6,444 bases of DNA from Candidatus Aenigmatarchaeota archaeon (GTDB lineage Archaea; Aenigmatarchaeota; Aenigmatarchaeia; QMZP01), in the NCBI GenBank assembly GCA_030672885.1, contig DAOVFN010000044.1, forward strand, positions 1-6,444, in the 5' to 3' direction. The notes beneath the pieces are model-generated. The model had not been told where the DNA came from. It worked only from the letters and a program-made list of their open reading frames with translations, and searched no databases. Positions 1-5,518 of the stretch are shown in pieces (position 1 is the stretch's first letter; each line of letters opens with the position of its first letter). A program made the translations under genes and the position numbers.

Positions 1-35
1 CGTATTAAACCCCGACTGCCTCTGGAAACTGACAC

Positions 36-64
36 TGTAAACACTGAACGCAAAAGCGTTTACA
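36..64. promoter_or_regulatory. Palindrome upstream of A24 peptidase gene
   Basis: TGTAAACAC at 36-44 is mirrored by GCGTTTACA at 56-64 (8 of 9 positions match as an inverted repeat). A second, perfect inverted repeat, AACGC at 47-51 with GCGTT at 56-60 around AAAA, is nested in it. The element ends about 35 bases before the TATA-like box of the peptidase gene, where an archaeal activator or repressor site could sit. It could equally be a hairpin or terminator of a gene to the left. Its function is not shown by the sequence. Confidence 0.4.
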
Positions 65-98
65 TATTTTATCACGCATCCTTCACGAACAGAACTGA

Positions 99-106
99 TT
101 TATTAT
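99..106 (+). promoter_or_regulatory. TATA-like box of A24 peptidase gene
   Basis: The AT-rich octamer TTTATTAT is centred about 25 bases before the ATG at 127. That is the spacing expected if transcription starts at or next to the start codon. No Shine-Dalgarno-like sequence precedes the ATG, which agrees with a leaderless mRNA. A further AT-rich stretch at 62-71 (ACATATTTTA) is an alternative but lies farther upstream. Confidence 0.45.
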
Positions 107-126
107 CCGCCGTGCAATAATGTACC

Positions 127-972
127 ATGCTTTTCGAGATGGGCCTGATTCTCCTGGGTGTTTCGGTGGCGGGATTCGGCCTGGCCGGGTACTGGGACCT
201 CAAGACAACGGAGTTCCCGGACTGGCTTCCCTATGTGATGATTGCACTGGCCCTGGGTATCCGGGGGGTGTTCTCGTTCCTGACAGGGGATTTCTCCTAT
301 ATAATATATTCAATAATGATTGGCATGGCCTTTCTGGGATTCGGCCTTCTTCTCTATTGGCTCAAGCAGTGGGGCGACGGGGACGCCTGGTTGCTGGGGG
401 CCATGGGATTCCTCTTCCCTGACAGCGGGGGGTTTGCAGTGGCAACGCTTCTTCCCTTCCCGCTCACCCTGCTCTTTAACTTCTTTTTCATAGCGTTCTT
501 CTATTTGCTGGTGTATTCCGTGGCCCTGGGCCTTAAGTCCCCCAAGGTCTCCAGGAAGTTCCTGGGTGAACTAAGCCATGCAAGGAGAGAGTTCTGCGGA
601 CTTGTGGGGGTATTTGCCCTGGCATGCGTCGGGTTGATGGGCTATGTGACATGGCAGTTCGGGATGCCTGTGTGGAGCCTCATGTATGTGCTGGCTTTTC
701 CGCCGCTCCTGCTCTCTGTACTGGTATTCACAAGGTATGGCAGGTTCGTGGAGAACAATCTCTTCAAGAAGATGATTCCCGTAAGCATACTGAGGGTGGG
801 CGACGTGCTGATAAAGGACAGGTGGCGGGGCCTCACAGAGGAAGAGGTCAGGAAGCTGAAGAAGAAGGGCGGCAAAGTCTGGATAAAGGAAGGGATCAGG
901 TTCGCGCCCGTGTTTGTGATAACAGTGCTGGTCACTCTGATGTGGGGAAATCTGTTGATGTTGTTTATTTAG
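127..972 (+). CDS. A24 family prepilin/preflagellin-type peptidase
   Basis: This is a polytopic membrane aspartyl protease of 281 residues. The family cleaves the short positively charged leader of type IV pilin-like proteins (archaellins, adhesion pilins) at the cytoplasmic face of the membrane. Both family aspartates are visible: D24 in YWDLKTTEFPDW after the first membrane segment, and D86 in the GDGD motif (83-86, GxGD class). Hydrophobic segments lie near 6-22, 34-53, 59-79, 103-136, 158-176, 183-201 and 260-281. After the catalytic core there is a charged stretch (about 203-256, with GDVLIKDRWRGLTEEEVRKL and a Lys-rich run) leading into KEGIRFAPVFVI. This is the pattern of the archaeal A24 C-terminal extension. 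No pilin, archaellin or secretion ATPase gene is in the window, so the substrate is unknown. The ATG at 127 was chosen because the TATA-like box lies about 25 bases upstream; Met5 is an alternative. Confidence 0.88.
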   Translation: MLFEMGLILLGVSVAGFGLAGYWDLKTTEFPDWLPYVMIALALGIRGVFSFLTGDFSYIIYSIMIGMAFLGFGLLLYWLKQWGDGDAWLLGAMGFLFPDSGGFAVATLLPFPLTLLFNFFFIAFFYLLVYSVALGLKSPKVSRKFLGELSHARREFCGLVGVFALACVGLMGYVTWQFGMPVWSLMYVLAFPPLLLSVLVFTRYGRFVENNLFKKMIPVSILRVGDVLIKDRWRGLTEEEVRKLKKKGGKVWIKEGIRFAPVFVITVLVTLMWGNLLMLFI

Positions 973-1025
973 GCCATGTTTAAAATTTGTGCAGCCAGAG
1001 GCACAGAATCATATGTAAGCCGATG

Positions 1026-1061
1026 AAAAATAAAAACAAGTGAGAGGGCATGACCCCCCTC
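1026..1061 (-). terminator. Hairpin plus oligo-T terminator after MC1
   Basis: Reading the minus strand past the MC1 stop codon, a G/C hairpin (GAGGG/CCCTC, plus-strand arms 1044-1048 and 1057-1061) is followed by two T5 runs (1032-1036 and 1026-1030). Oligo-T is the main archaeal termination signal. The hairpin may add to it or be incidental. The A24 peptidase gene converges from the other side, so the gap serves both genes. Confidence 0.5.
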
Positions 1062-1085
1062 ATTAATTCTTAAGGGAAACGCAGC

Positions 1086-1379
1086 TCATCGAAGCTTGTT
1101 TACCCTCTCGATGCCAACCTTCTTGACAACTGGCTTCCATACCTGTGATGGCAGCCATGAGACATTGCTTGAAGCTGGAACAGATACCTTCTGTCGGGAG
1201 CCCTTGAACATGTGGATTGTGTAGGTCTTGTCCTTGTTCCTTCTTCCCCTCTCCCTTAGTCGGATGTCTGAGTAGCCTCGCGTAGCCGCCTTTAGTGCGG
1301 CCTGTCTTGGCTGTCGCCCTGTGAAGGTTGCGACTTCCTTGTTGCCCTTGAGCAACTTGTAGTATTTCTTTGTATCCAT
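1086..1379 (-). CDS. Chromosomal protein MC1
   Basis: This small basic archaeal chromatin protein has 97 residues; known MC1 proteins have about 93. MC1 is a monomeric, non-histone DNA-bending protein that compacts DNA and prefers distorted or bent sites. Family landmarks are FTGRQPRQAALKAATRG (residues 19-35), IRLRERG (39-45), a lysine- and arginine-rich beta arm with HMFKG, and the C-terminal WLPSQVWKPVVKK followed by GIERVNKL. Methanosarcina MC1 has the corresponding segments FTGKQPRQAALKAANRG, IRLRERG and WMPEKISKP. The frame is open for 82 codons upstream, but I chose the ATG at 1379 because family similarity begins there and GAGGTGA lies four bases before it. It converges on the A24 peptidase gene and is divergent from AMP phosphorylase. 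Identification is confident from recalled family motifs. Confidence 0.93.
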   Translation of the reverse strand: MDTKKYYKLLKGNKEVATFTGRQPRQAALKAATRGYSDIRLRERGRRNKDKTYTIHMFKGSRQKVSVPASSNVSWLPSQVWKPVVKKVGIERVNKLR

Positions 1380-1383
1380 TTTT

Positions 1384-1390
1384 TCACCTC
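1384..1390 (-). promoter_or_regulatory. Shine-Dalgarno site deciding the MC1 start
   Basis: GAGGTGA on the minus strand lies four bases before the ATG at 1379. It settles the start codon against the longer open frame, which could begin as far up as 1625. It also implies that MC1 is translated from a leadered mRNA. Confidence 0.8.
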
Positions 1391-1466
1391 GAATGGTATC
1401 CCCCCATGGCATCTCAAACGAGATCCTGATGAACACACCAAACCACAAGGCCACCGATTCATTCAG

Positions 1467-1726
1467 TGGTTGCATAGCGGCATGGTATCGGTTCCCACGG
1501 GAATACATGTCTTGAATTGGTTTCAATGCTGTGCTAATTACTGGTTTTATACATAGGATATGGTTCATGGGTTTATAAATGTTTCGCATGCCGTTGGTTT
1601 TGATTTTACTACGGTCTTGTGTCAAAAAGAGGTGGTTTTCATGCTACTGGTTTGCACTGGACGAACAGGTCTCGACCACCACAGGTCAAATACATATAGG
1701 ATGTTATCGGTTGATTGGTTGCATGC
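1467..1726 (+). repeat. Degenerate TGGTT-n-CATGC repeat family
   Basis: Five related motifs share one orientation: TGGTTGCATAGC (1467-1478), TGGTTTCAATGC (1518-1529), TGGTTCATGG (1561-1570), TGGTTTTCATGC (1633-1644) and TGGTTGCATGC (1716-1726). Start-to-start spacing is 51, 43, 72 and 83 bases, so they are not a strict tandem array. They lie only in the gap between the two divergent genes. They could be protein-binding sites or decayed repeats; nothing in the sequence decides which. Confidence 0.45.
1571..1579 (-). promoter_or_regulatory. Candidate TATA box for MC1
   Basis: ATTTATAAA on the minus strand is a good archaeal TATA-box match. Transcription would start near 1550, giving an MC1 leader of about 170 bases. 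A second candidate, TGTATAAAAC at 1544-1553, would shorten the leader by about 25 bases. No comparable box lies closer to the MC1 start. The core is nearly symmetric, so it could also serve the plus strand. Confidence 0.4.
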
Positions 1727-1784
1727 AGTTGAGAGAAATTCCCGATCGTTATCAGGCAGATGTTATCAGCTCACCAAGATTAAG

Positions 1785-1791
1785 ATTTAAA
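1785..1791 (+). promoter_or_regulatory. Candidate TATA box for AMP phosphorylase
   Basis: ATTTAAA lies about 36 bases before the ATG at 1824, after a purine-rich run (AAGATTAAGA) that could act as a TFB recognition element. The predicted start near 1814 leaves a leader of about ten bases with only a weak AGG at 1813-1815. Two GTTATCAG motifs (1748-1755 and 1762-1769) sit just upstream and are candidate regulator sites. Confidence 0.4.
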
Positions 1792-1823
1792 CGGCCGGAA
1801 CAATAATTAGTCAGGTTTGTGCC

Positions 1824-3365
1824 ATGTTTCTCAAAGTAAGGCCGCTGGAATTCGAATCCAGGAGGCCCACGGTTATATTGAACTCCCAGGATGCGGACAG
1901 CATGGGAGTGAAGGCCCTGGACAGGATTGAGCTTTCTGTGGGCAGCAGGAAGGCAGTGGCCATGGTGAATGTTGCCGAGCATTTCATACAGCAGGGAGAG
2001 ATAGGGCTCTATGGCGAAGTGGATGATAAGATTGACGTCAGGATGGGTGACAGGGTAAAGGTCACACCATGCGCCCCGCCCGAAAGCATGGCTGCCATAA
2101 GGAAGAAGCTCTCAGGCAATGTCCTCAATGCACCGGAAATCAAGGGCATCGTGGATGATGTGGTGAGGAATAGGCTCTCTGACGTCGAGGTAACGGCATT
2201 CGTGACTGCCCTGTATAATCACGGCATGATAATGAGCGAAGTCTCGGCTCTATCCAGTGCTATGGCGGCCACAGGGGCAAGGTTGAGGTTCAGCAAGAAG
2301 ACGACATATGACAAGCACAGCATAGGGGGTGTGGCAGGCGACAAGACATCAATGATGCTGGTCCCCATCATAGCGAGTTCCGGTATGGTGATACCCAAGA
2401 CGTCATCACGGGCGATAACATCGCCTGCGGGAACGGCCGACAGGGTCGAGTGCTTGTGCCCTGTCAACCTTGAGATAGAGGAGATAAAGAGGGTGGTCGA
2501 GAAGACCAACGGGTGCCTGGTATGGGGAGGGGCAGTGGACCTGGCGCCCGCGGATGACGCGTTCATAAGGGTCGAGTATCCACTGTCAATAGACCCGCTC
2601 CTGCTTCCATCGGTGATGTCAAAAAAGAAGGCAGTCGGTGCGAACTATGTCGTGATAGACATACCCACGGGAAGAGGGGTGAAGTTCAAGACCATTGCCG
2701 AAGCCCAGGATATTGGAAGGAAGTTCATAGAGCTGGGAAAGAATCTTGATATAAGGGTGGAATGCGCATCGACGTTTGGTGAGCAGCCCATAGGTCACGG
2801 CATCGGCCCCGCCCTGGAGGCCAGGGAGGCTCTCATGACCATAAAGTATGGCAAGGGACAGCCCGACCTTATAAACAAGGTCTGCCACCTGGCAGGTGTC
2901 CTGTTCGAGTTCAGGGGCATCCGGAACGGTGAGGAGAAGGCGCTCAGGGCACTTAGGTCAGGCAAGGCAGACAGGAAGTTCAGGCAGATAATATCAGAGC
3001 AGGGCGGGAATCCAAAGATAAGGCCTGAGGACATCCCAGTAGGGGACCGCCGCTGCCAGATAAAGTCCAATCTATCAGGAAAGGTATGGTGGGTGAACAA
3101 CAAAGCAATCATACAGGTGGCCAGGGCTGCCGGGGCTCCGTTTGACCAGGGTGCTGGCGTGCTGCTGCACAAGAAGCTCAATAGCAGGGTAAAGAGAGGC
3201 GACGTGCTCCTTGAAGTATATGCCGAGCAGGGATACAAGCTCAACAGGGCGCTTGAGGTTCTCAAGGGACTGAACACCATGGGGGTAGCCAAGGAGCATG
3301 AGATGGTCCTGGCAGAGATTCCAGAGGAAGAGGAGCACAGGCAGTACTTTGTGATGGAGCGCTAG
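1824..3365 (+). CDS. deoA: AMP phosphorylase
   Basis: The archaeal family member phosphorolyses AMP (also CMP and UMP) to the free base and ribose 1,5-bisphosphate. Ribose-1,5-bisphosphate isomerase and type III RubisCO then convert this to 3-phosphoglycerate. The protein is cytosolic, with 513 residues against the usual 500 or so. Residues 1 to about 85 form the extra N-terminal domain (MFLKVRPLEFES..., GDRVKVTP) that separates archaeal AMP phosphorylases from bacterial thymidine phosphorylase. The core carries the phosphate-binding KHSIGG (164-169), then GDKT, KTSSRAITSPAGTADRVE (192-209), WGGAVDLAPADDAFIRVEYPLSIDP and GHGIGPALEAREAL. No key motif looks broken. Neither the isomerase nor RubisCO is in the window. 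The start was chosen because MFLKVRPL is the family N-terminus and a TATA-like box lies about 36 bases upstream. Older annotation calls such genes putative thymidine phosphorylase. Confidence 0.95.
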   Translation: MFLKVRPLEFESRRPTVILNSQDADSMGVKALDRIELSVGSRKAVAMVNVAEHFIQQGEIGLYGEVDDKIDVRMGDRVKVTPCAPPESMAAIRKKLSGNVLNAPEIKGIVDDVVRNRLSDVEVTAFVTALYNHGMIMSEVSALSSAMAATGARLRFSKKTTYDKHSIGGVAGDKTSMMLVPIIASSGMVIPKTSSRAITSPAGTADRVECLCPVNLEIEEIKRVVEKTNGCLVWGGAVDLAPADDAFIRVEYPLSIDPLLLPSVMSKKKAVGANYVVIDIPTGRGVKFKTIAEAQDIGRKFIELGKNLDIRVECASTFGEQPIGHGIGPALEAREALMTIKYGKGQPDLINKVCHLAGVLFEFRGIRNGEEKALRALRSGKADRKFRQIISEQGGNPKIRPEDIPVGDRRCQIKSNLSGKVWWVNNKAIIQVARAAGAPFDQGAGVLLHKKLNSRVKRGDVLLEVYAEQGYKLNRALEVLKGLNTMGVAKEHEMVLAEIPEEEEHRQYFVMER

Positions 3366-3371
3366 GTTTTT
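3366..3371 (+). terminator. Oligo-T after AMP phosphorylase
   Basis: A T5 run (3367-3371) begins one base after the TAG stop codon. TCCTGG at 3376-3381 and CCAGGA at 3427-3432 form a wide inverted repeat downstream. The T-run alone could be a weak archaeal terminator. Confidence 0.3.
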
Positions 3372-3478
3372 GTGCTCCTGGTATTTATGCAGCCCTTGAC
3401 CTTGAAAAGACCATCGACATCCAGCTCCAGGATTATTTGGTGAAGAAAAATACGAAAACAAGCAATCTTTTAGCCCTG

Positions 3479-3484
3479 AAAAAA
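3479..3484 (-). terminator. Oligo-T after TBP gene
   Basis: Read on the minus strand, a T6 run lies about 28 bases past the TBP stop codon. Further T-rich stretches at 3446-3450 (T5) and nearby could act as back-up signals. This is a plausible archaeal terminator for TBP in the gap shared with AMP phosphorylase. Confidence 0.4.
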
Positions 3485-3511
3485 TCTCCTCAATGCGGCT
3501 GTTGCCTTTTG

Positions 3512-4126
3512 TTAAAGTCCATCAGAATCGACAATGCCTTCAGAATGTTCCGATGGGTTGTGTTTTATTGGCTTGACATCGATTCCCAGTTCCTCGAGCT
3601 TGACCTTGAACTTCTCCAGTGCTGTGTGGATGTCTTCAACCTTTCTTGCTCCTGTGCATATGATCTTTCCTGATCCGAACAACAGAAAGGCTGTCTTGGG
3701 ATTCCTGATTCTGTAGACAAGGCCGGGGAATGACTCTGGCTCGTATTCAGAGTTCTCCAGCTCAAAAGCCAGTCGCTCAAGATTTAGCTTGTTCTTGGTG
3801 TATATCTCTGCAGATGCAACTATGTTCTCAATCATTGTTTCAAACTCCGTTGGAAGATCCACGCCCGTCTTCCTTACATTGTCAACGACCCTATGCGTGG
3901 CCTTCTTGGCCAGCTCGACACTCCTCGTACCTGTGCATACTATCTTGCCTGAGGAGAATATGAGCGTGGTTGCCTTCGGGTCCCTGATTCTGTAGACAAG
4001 GCCAGGGAACCGCTCCGGGTTGTACTCAACATCATCGAGCGTTTCAACAAGTTTTGTGAGCGAGATGTCATTTCCAAGAACAGAGAAAGCGACTACATTC
4101 TCAACCTTAATATCGAATACTGACAT
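3512..4126 (-). CDS. tbp: TATA-binding protein (TBP)
   Basis: This is the general transcription factor that binds the TATA box and, with TFB, recruits archaeal RNA polymerase. Its 204 residues form the usual pseudo-dimer. Repeat 1 runs from IKVENVVAF (about 6-14) through YNPERFPGLVYRIRDPK to LIFSSGKIVCTG; repeat 2 runs from IENIVAS (about 99-105) through YEPESFPGLVYRIRNPK to LLFGSGKIICTG. The four DNA-kinking phenylalanines are present (F40, F57, F133, F150). The frame is open 17 codons further up, but I chose the ATG at 4126 because the family begins near MSVFDIKVENVV and a GGGGG stretch precedes it. The usual VVAS of repeat 1 is VVAF here. The C-terminus continues past the normal end (ELGIDV) with about 20 polar residues instead of a short acidic tail. 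Confidence 0.95.
   Translation of the reverse strand: MSVFDIKVENVVAFSVLGNDISLTKLVETLDDVEYNPERFPGLVYRIRDPKATTLIFSSGKIVCTGTRSVELAKKATHRVVDNVRKTGVDLPTEFETMIENIVASAEIYTKNKLNLERLAFELENSEYEPESFPGLVYRIRNPKTAFLLFGSGKIICTGARKVEDIHTALEKFKVKLEELGIDVKPIKHNPSEHSEGIVDSDGL
3704..4003 (-). repeat. Direct repeat inside TBP gene
   Basis: A 21-base segment is identical at 3704-3724 and 3983-4003. It encodes GLVYRIR in both halves of TBP, and most flanking bases match too. The protein-level repeat is the normal TBP pseudo-dimer; the exact nucleotide identity is the unusual part. Confidence 0.7.
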
Positions 4127-4220
4127 CGAACCCCCTGCATAATAGAACGCATAGAACAGATTCACCAGCAACGCCAAAACGCCTCATCTGTTTAGCCACA
4201 CAATTGATATTGACCACGCA

Positions 4221-4231
4221 TCAATAAATAG
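4221..4231 (-). promoter_or_regulatory. Candidate TATA box for TBP gene
   Basis: CTATTTATTGA on the minus strand is the best AT-rich box upstream of TBP. It predicts a start near 4200 and a leader of about 75 bases. No AT-rich box lies at leaderless spacing from the ATG at 4126, apart from TTCTATTATG, which is too close. The leader is unremarkable. Confidence 0.3.
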
Positions 4232-4302
4232 ACCAAGCAACAAATACGAACCAAATCCATCATTCCTGCTGTTTTATGGTGAACCACCACCACGAATCAG
4301 AG

Positions 4303-4324
4303 ACCGGAAGCAGGCTTCTTCGGT
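4303..4324 (-). terminator. Imperfect hairpin after glycosidase gene
   Basis: ACCGGAAG (4303-4310) can pair with CTTCTTCGGT (4315-4324) over a CAGG loop with a two-base bulge. It lies about 24 bases past the glycosidase stop codon on the minus strand. No strong T-run follows, so it may be an RNA 3' stabiliser, a weak terminator or chance. Confidence 0.25.
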
Positions 4325-4347
4325 GAGGGGCCAAGCTCAGGGAATGC

Positions 4348-5517
4348 CTATTTCTTAAAGGTCCCCTTATAGAGATTCCATGTCTGGATGAATTCTGCAT
4401 GGGGCCATGCCAGGGGAAGGGTCACGTATGCGATGCCTCTTTTGAACATGGGATGCTTGCGGGCGTTCTCAATCATGAGGAGGCGGTCCTTTCTCAGGAT
4501 GCCGGAATCCTTGAAGTCTGTGACATATTCCTCGAACTCGTCGGTCGTGGCGATGTGCTCGGGAAGTTCGTTCTTCCATGCTGTCTTGAGTATCCAGCCC
4601 AGGAGCATGTCGGCCTTGTCCCTGTCACCGAGGCGGATGTAGTGCCTGGCGAGCATGAGTGTGAAATGTGGCCAGGGGCCCCATCCCCCGTTGTTCCTGC
4701 CCTGGTACTTGGGATACCTGCAGAGGCCGCCCAATTCCTTGTTCCAGAGAGCTTCCTCTATCATCTTTGTCGTCGATATGATCTTGGGATCCTTGTCAGG
4801 AAACACACCGAAATCACAGAGGGCCAGACAGGAGACGTCCGCATCGGTCTCTACAGAGCTGGATTCCTTGAGCCTTATGGTTTTGATAAAGCTCTTTGTG
4901 CGGGAGTTCCACATGTAGTTGTTTATCCCGCTCCTTATCCTGTTCGCTGCATCAAGCCACCTGGGCCTCTCTATTTTGAGCATCTTTCCCAGCAGGCAGG
5001 CCTGTTCGAGCGAGGCCAGGCAGGTTGCATTGGCCCATATCTCAAGTCCCTCCTCCATGGGCGGGAACTCGTGAACGGAATTCGGGGTATATACGAGGTC
5101 TTTTTCGGGGTGGATGTTCTTGAGAGTGTATTCCACTGCGGATTCTGCAATCTTCCAGTTTTCCAGGGCGAATCGGGTGTCCCCTGATTCAGCTGCATAC
5201 CTGGAGAGCGCATATGTGTTGAGGGCTGTGCCGTCTATCTGGATGGGCTTGTATGAGGCATCCCTTCCGTCGGTGTCAACCCTCTGGGGAAAGGCCCCTG
5301 AAGGGAGCTGCGTATGCAGTATGAAATCAAGGGCCTTTCTGGCCTCCTTGAAGAGGCCCGCTGAGACAAAGCCCAGGATGCACACCGCATTGTCCCTGGG
5401 ATAGATATAGGGATAGCGCTCGCCCTTGGGGGTGGCCAGGCAGCCGCCTGACCTGAGCTGGACCTTTCTGAGAATCCTTATGGAGTTCCTGTAAAGGGAC
5501 TCTGCCTTTTTCTGCAT
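4348..5517 (-). CDS. GH15-like (alpha/alpha)6 glycosidase
   Basis: This is a probable cytosolic glycoside hydrolase of the glucoamylase-like six-hairpin fold, with 389 residues and no signal peptide. Family-like segments in order: YPYIYPRDNAV (35-45), SGAFPQRVDTDG (73-84), QIDGTALNTYAL (93-104), EEGLEIWANAT (155-165), NNGGWGPWPHFTLMLARHY (275-293), NELPEHI (316-322, E320 as candidate general base) and the C-terminal PLAWPHAEFI (368-377). It lacks the N-terminal beta-sandwich domain of prokaryotic glucoamylases and is just the catalytic barrel. Where GH15 normally has WEE with the general acid, this protein has WAN (161-163), so its chemistry may differ. I chose the ATG at 5517 over 5592: it lies one base after the phosphatase stop codon, with GGGGAGGA eight bases before it. 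The longer start would overlap the phosphatase gene by about 74 bases. The substrate is unknown; the partner suggests a sugar-glycerate or oligosaccharide. Confidence 0.82.
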   Translation of the reverse strand: MQKKAESLYRNSIRILRKVQLRSGGCLATPKGERYPYIYPRDNAVCILGFVSAGLFKEARKALDFILHTQLPSGAFPQRVDTDGRDASYKPIQIDGTALNTYALSRYAAESGDTRFALENWKIAESAVEYTLKNIHPEKDLVYTPNSVHEFPPMEEGLEIWANATCLASLEQACLLGKMLKIERPRWLDAANRIRSGINNYMWNSRTKSFIKTIRLKESSSVETDADVSCLALCDFGVFPDKDPKIISTTKMIEEALWNKELGGLCRYPKYQGRNNGGWGPWPHFTLMLARHYIRLGDRDKADMLLGWILKTAWKNELPEHIATTDEFEEYVTDFKDSGILRKDRLLMIENARKHPMFKRGIAYVTLPLAWPHAEFIQTWNLYKGTFKK

Positions 5518-5518
5518 G

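Larger units (their letters stand above)
1380..1823. other. Gene-free divergent region with repeats
   Basis: The 444 bases between MC1 and AMP phosphorylase hold no convincing gene. Short open frames on both strands here have no recognisable protein motif. What is visible: TATA-like boxes at 1544-1553 and 1571-1579 (suited to MC1 on the minus strand), 1688-1698 and 1785-1791 (plus strand); a family of TGGTT-CATGC repeats from 1467 to 1726; three GTTATC(A/G)G motifs at 1703-1710, 1748-1755 and 1762-1769; and an inverted repeat ACCGAT/ATCGGT (1453-1458 and 1487-1492) inside the presumed MC1 leader. I see no tRNA, CRISPR or insertion-sequence structure. Confidence 0.6.

Noticed and set aside
1..75. 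Minus-strand frame open to the left edge from a GTG near 75, and a 24-codon Cys-containing frame beside it
   Set aside because: There is no convincing ribosome-binding site or motif, and both cross the palindrome. They are too short to support a gene.
1427..1432. TGATGA resembling a C box of a C/D guide RNA
   Set aside because: No D box (CTGA) lies at suitable distance downstream, and there are no C'/D' elements.
1380..1625. N-terminal extension of MC1 by 82 codons in the same open frame
   Set aside because: MC1 similarity starts at the Met at 1379, a strong Shine-Dalgarno site lies four bases before it, and the extension shows no recognisable motif while spanning TATA-like boxes.
1560..1806. 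Two plus-strand open frames of about 75 codons in the MC1-AMP phosphorylase gap
   Set aside because: They have no recognisable motifs or ribosome-binding site, overlap each other in different frames, and run through repeats and the AMP phosphorylase promoter.
4127..4177. 17-residue N-terminal extension of TBP
   Set aside because: The extension is hydrophobic and unlike any TBP N-terminus; MSVFDIKVENVV is the expected family start.
4399..5187. Long plus-strand open frame (262 codons) opposite the glycosidase gene
   Set aside because: It is the antisense shadow of the glycosidase gene, which has clear family motifs and a ribosome-binding site. The shadow protein has no recognisable features.
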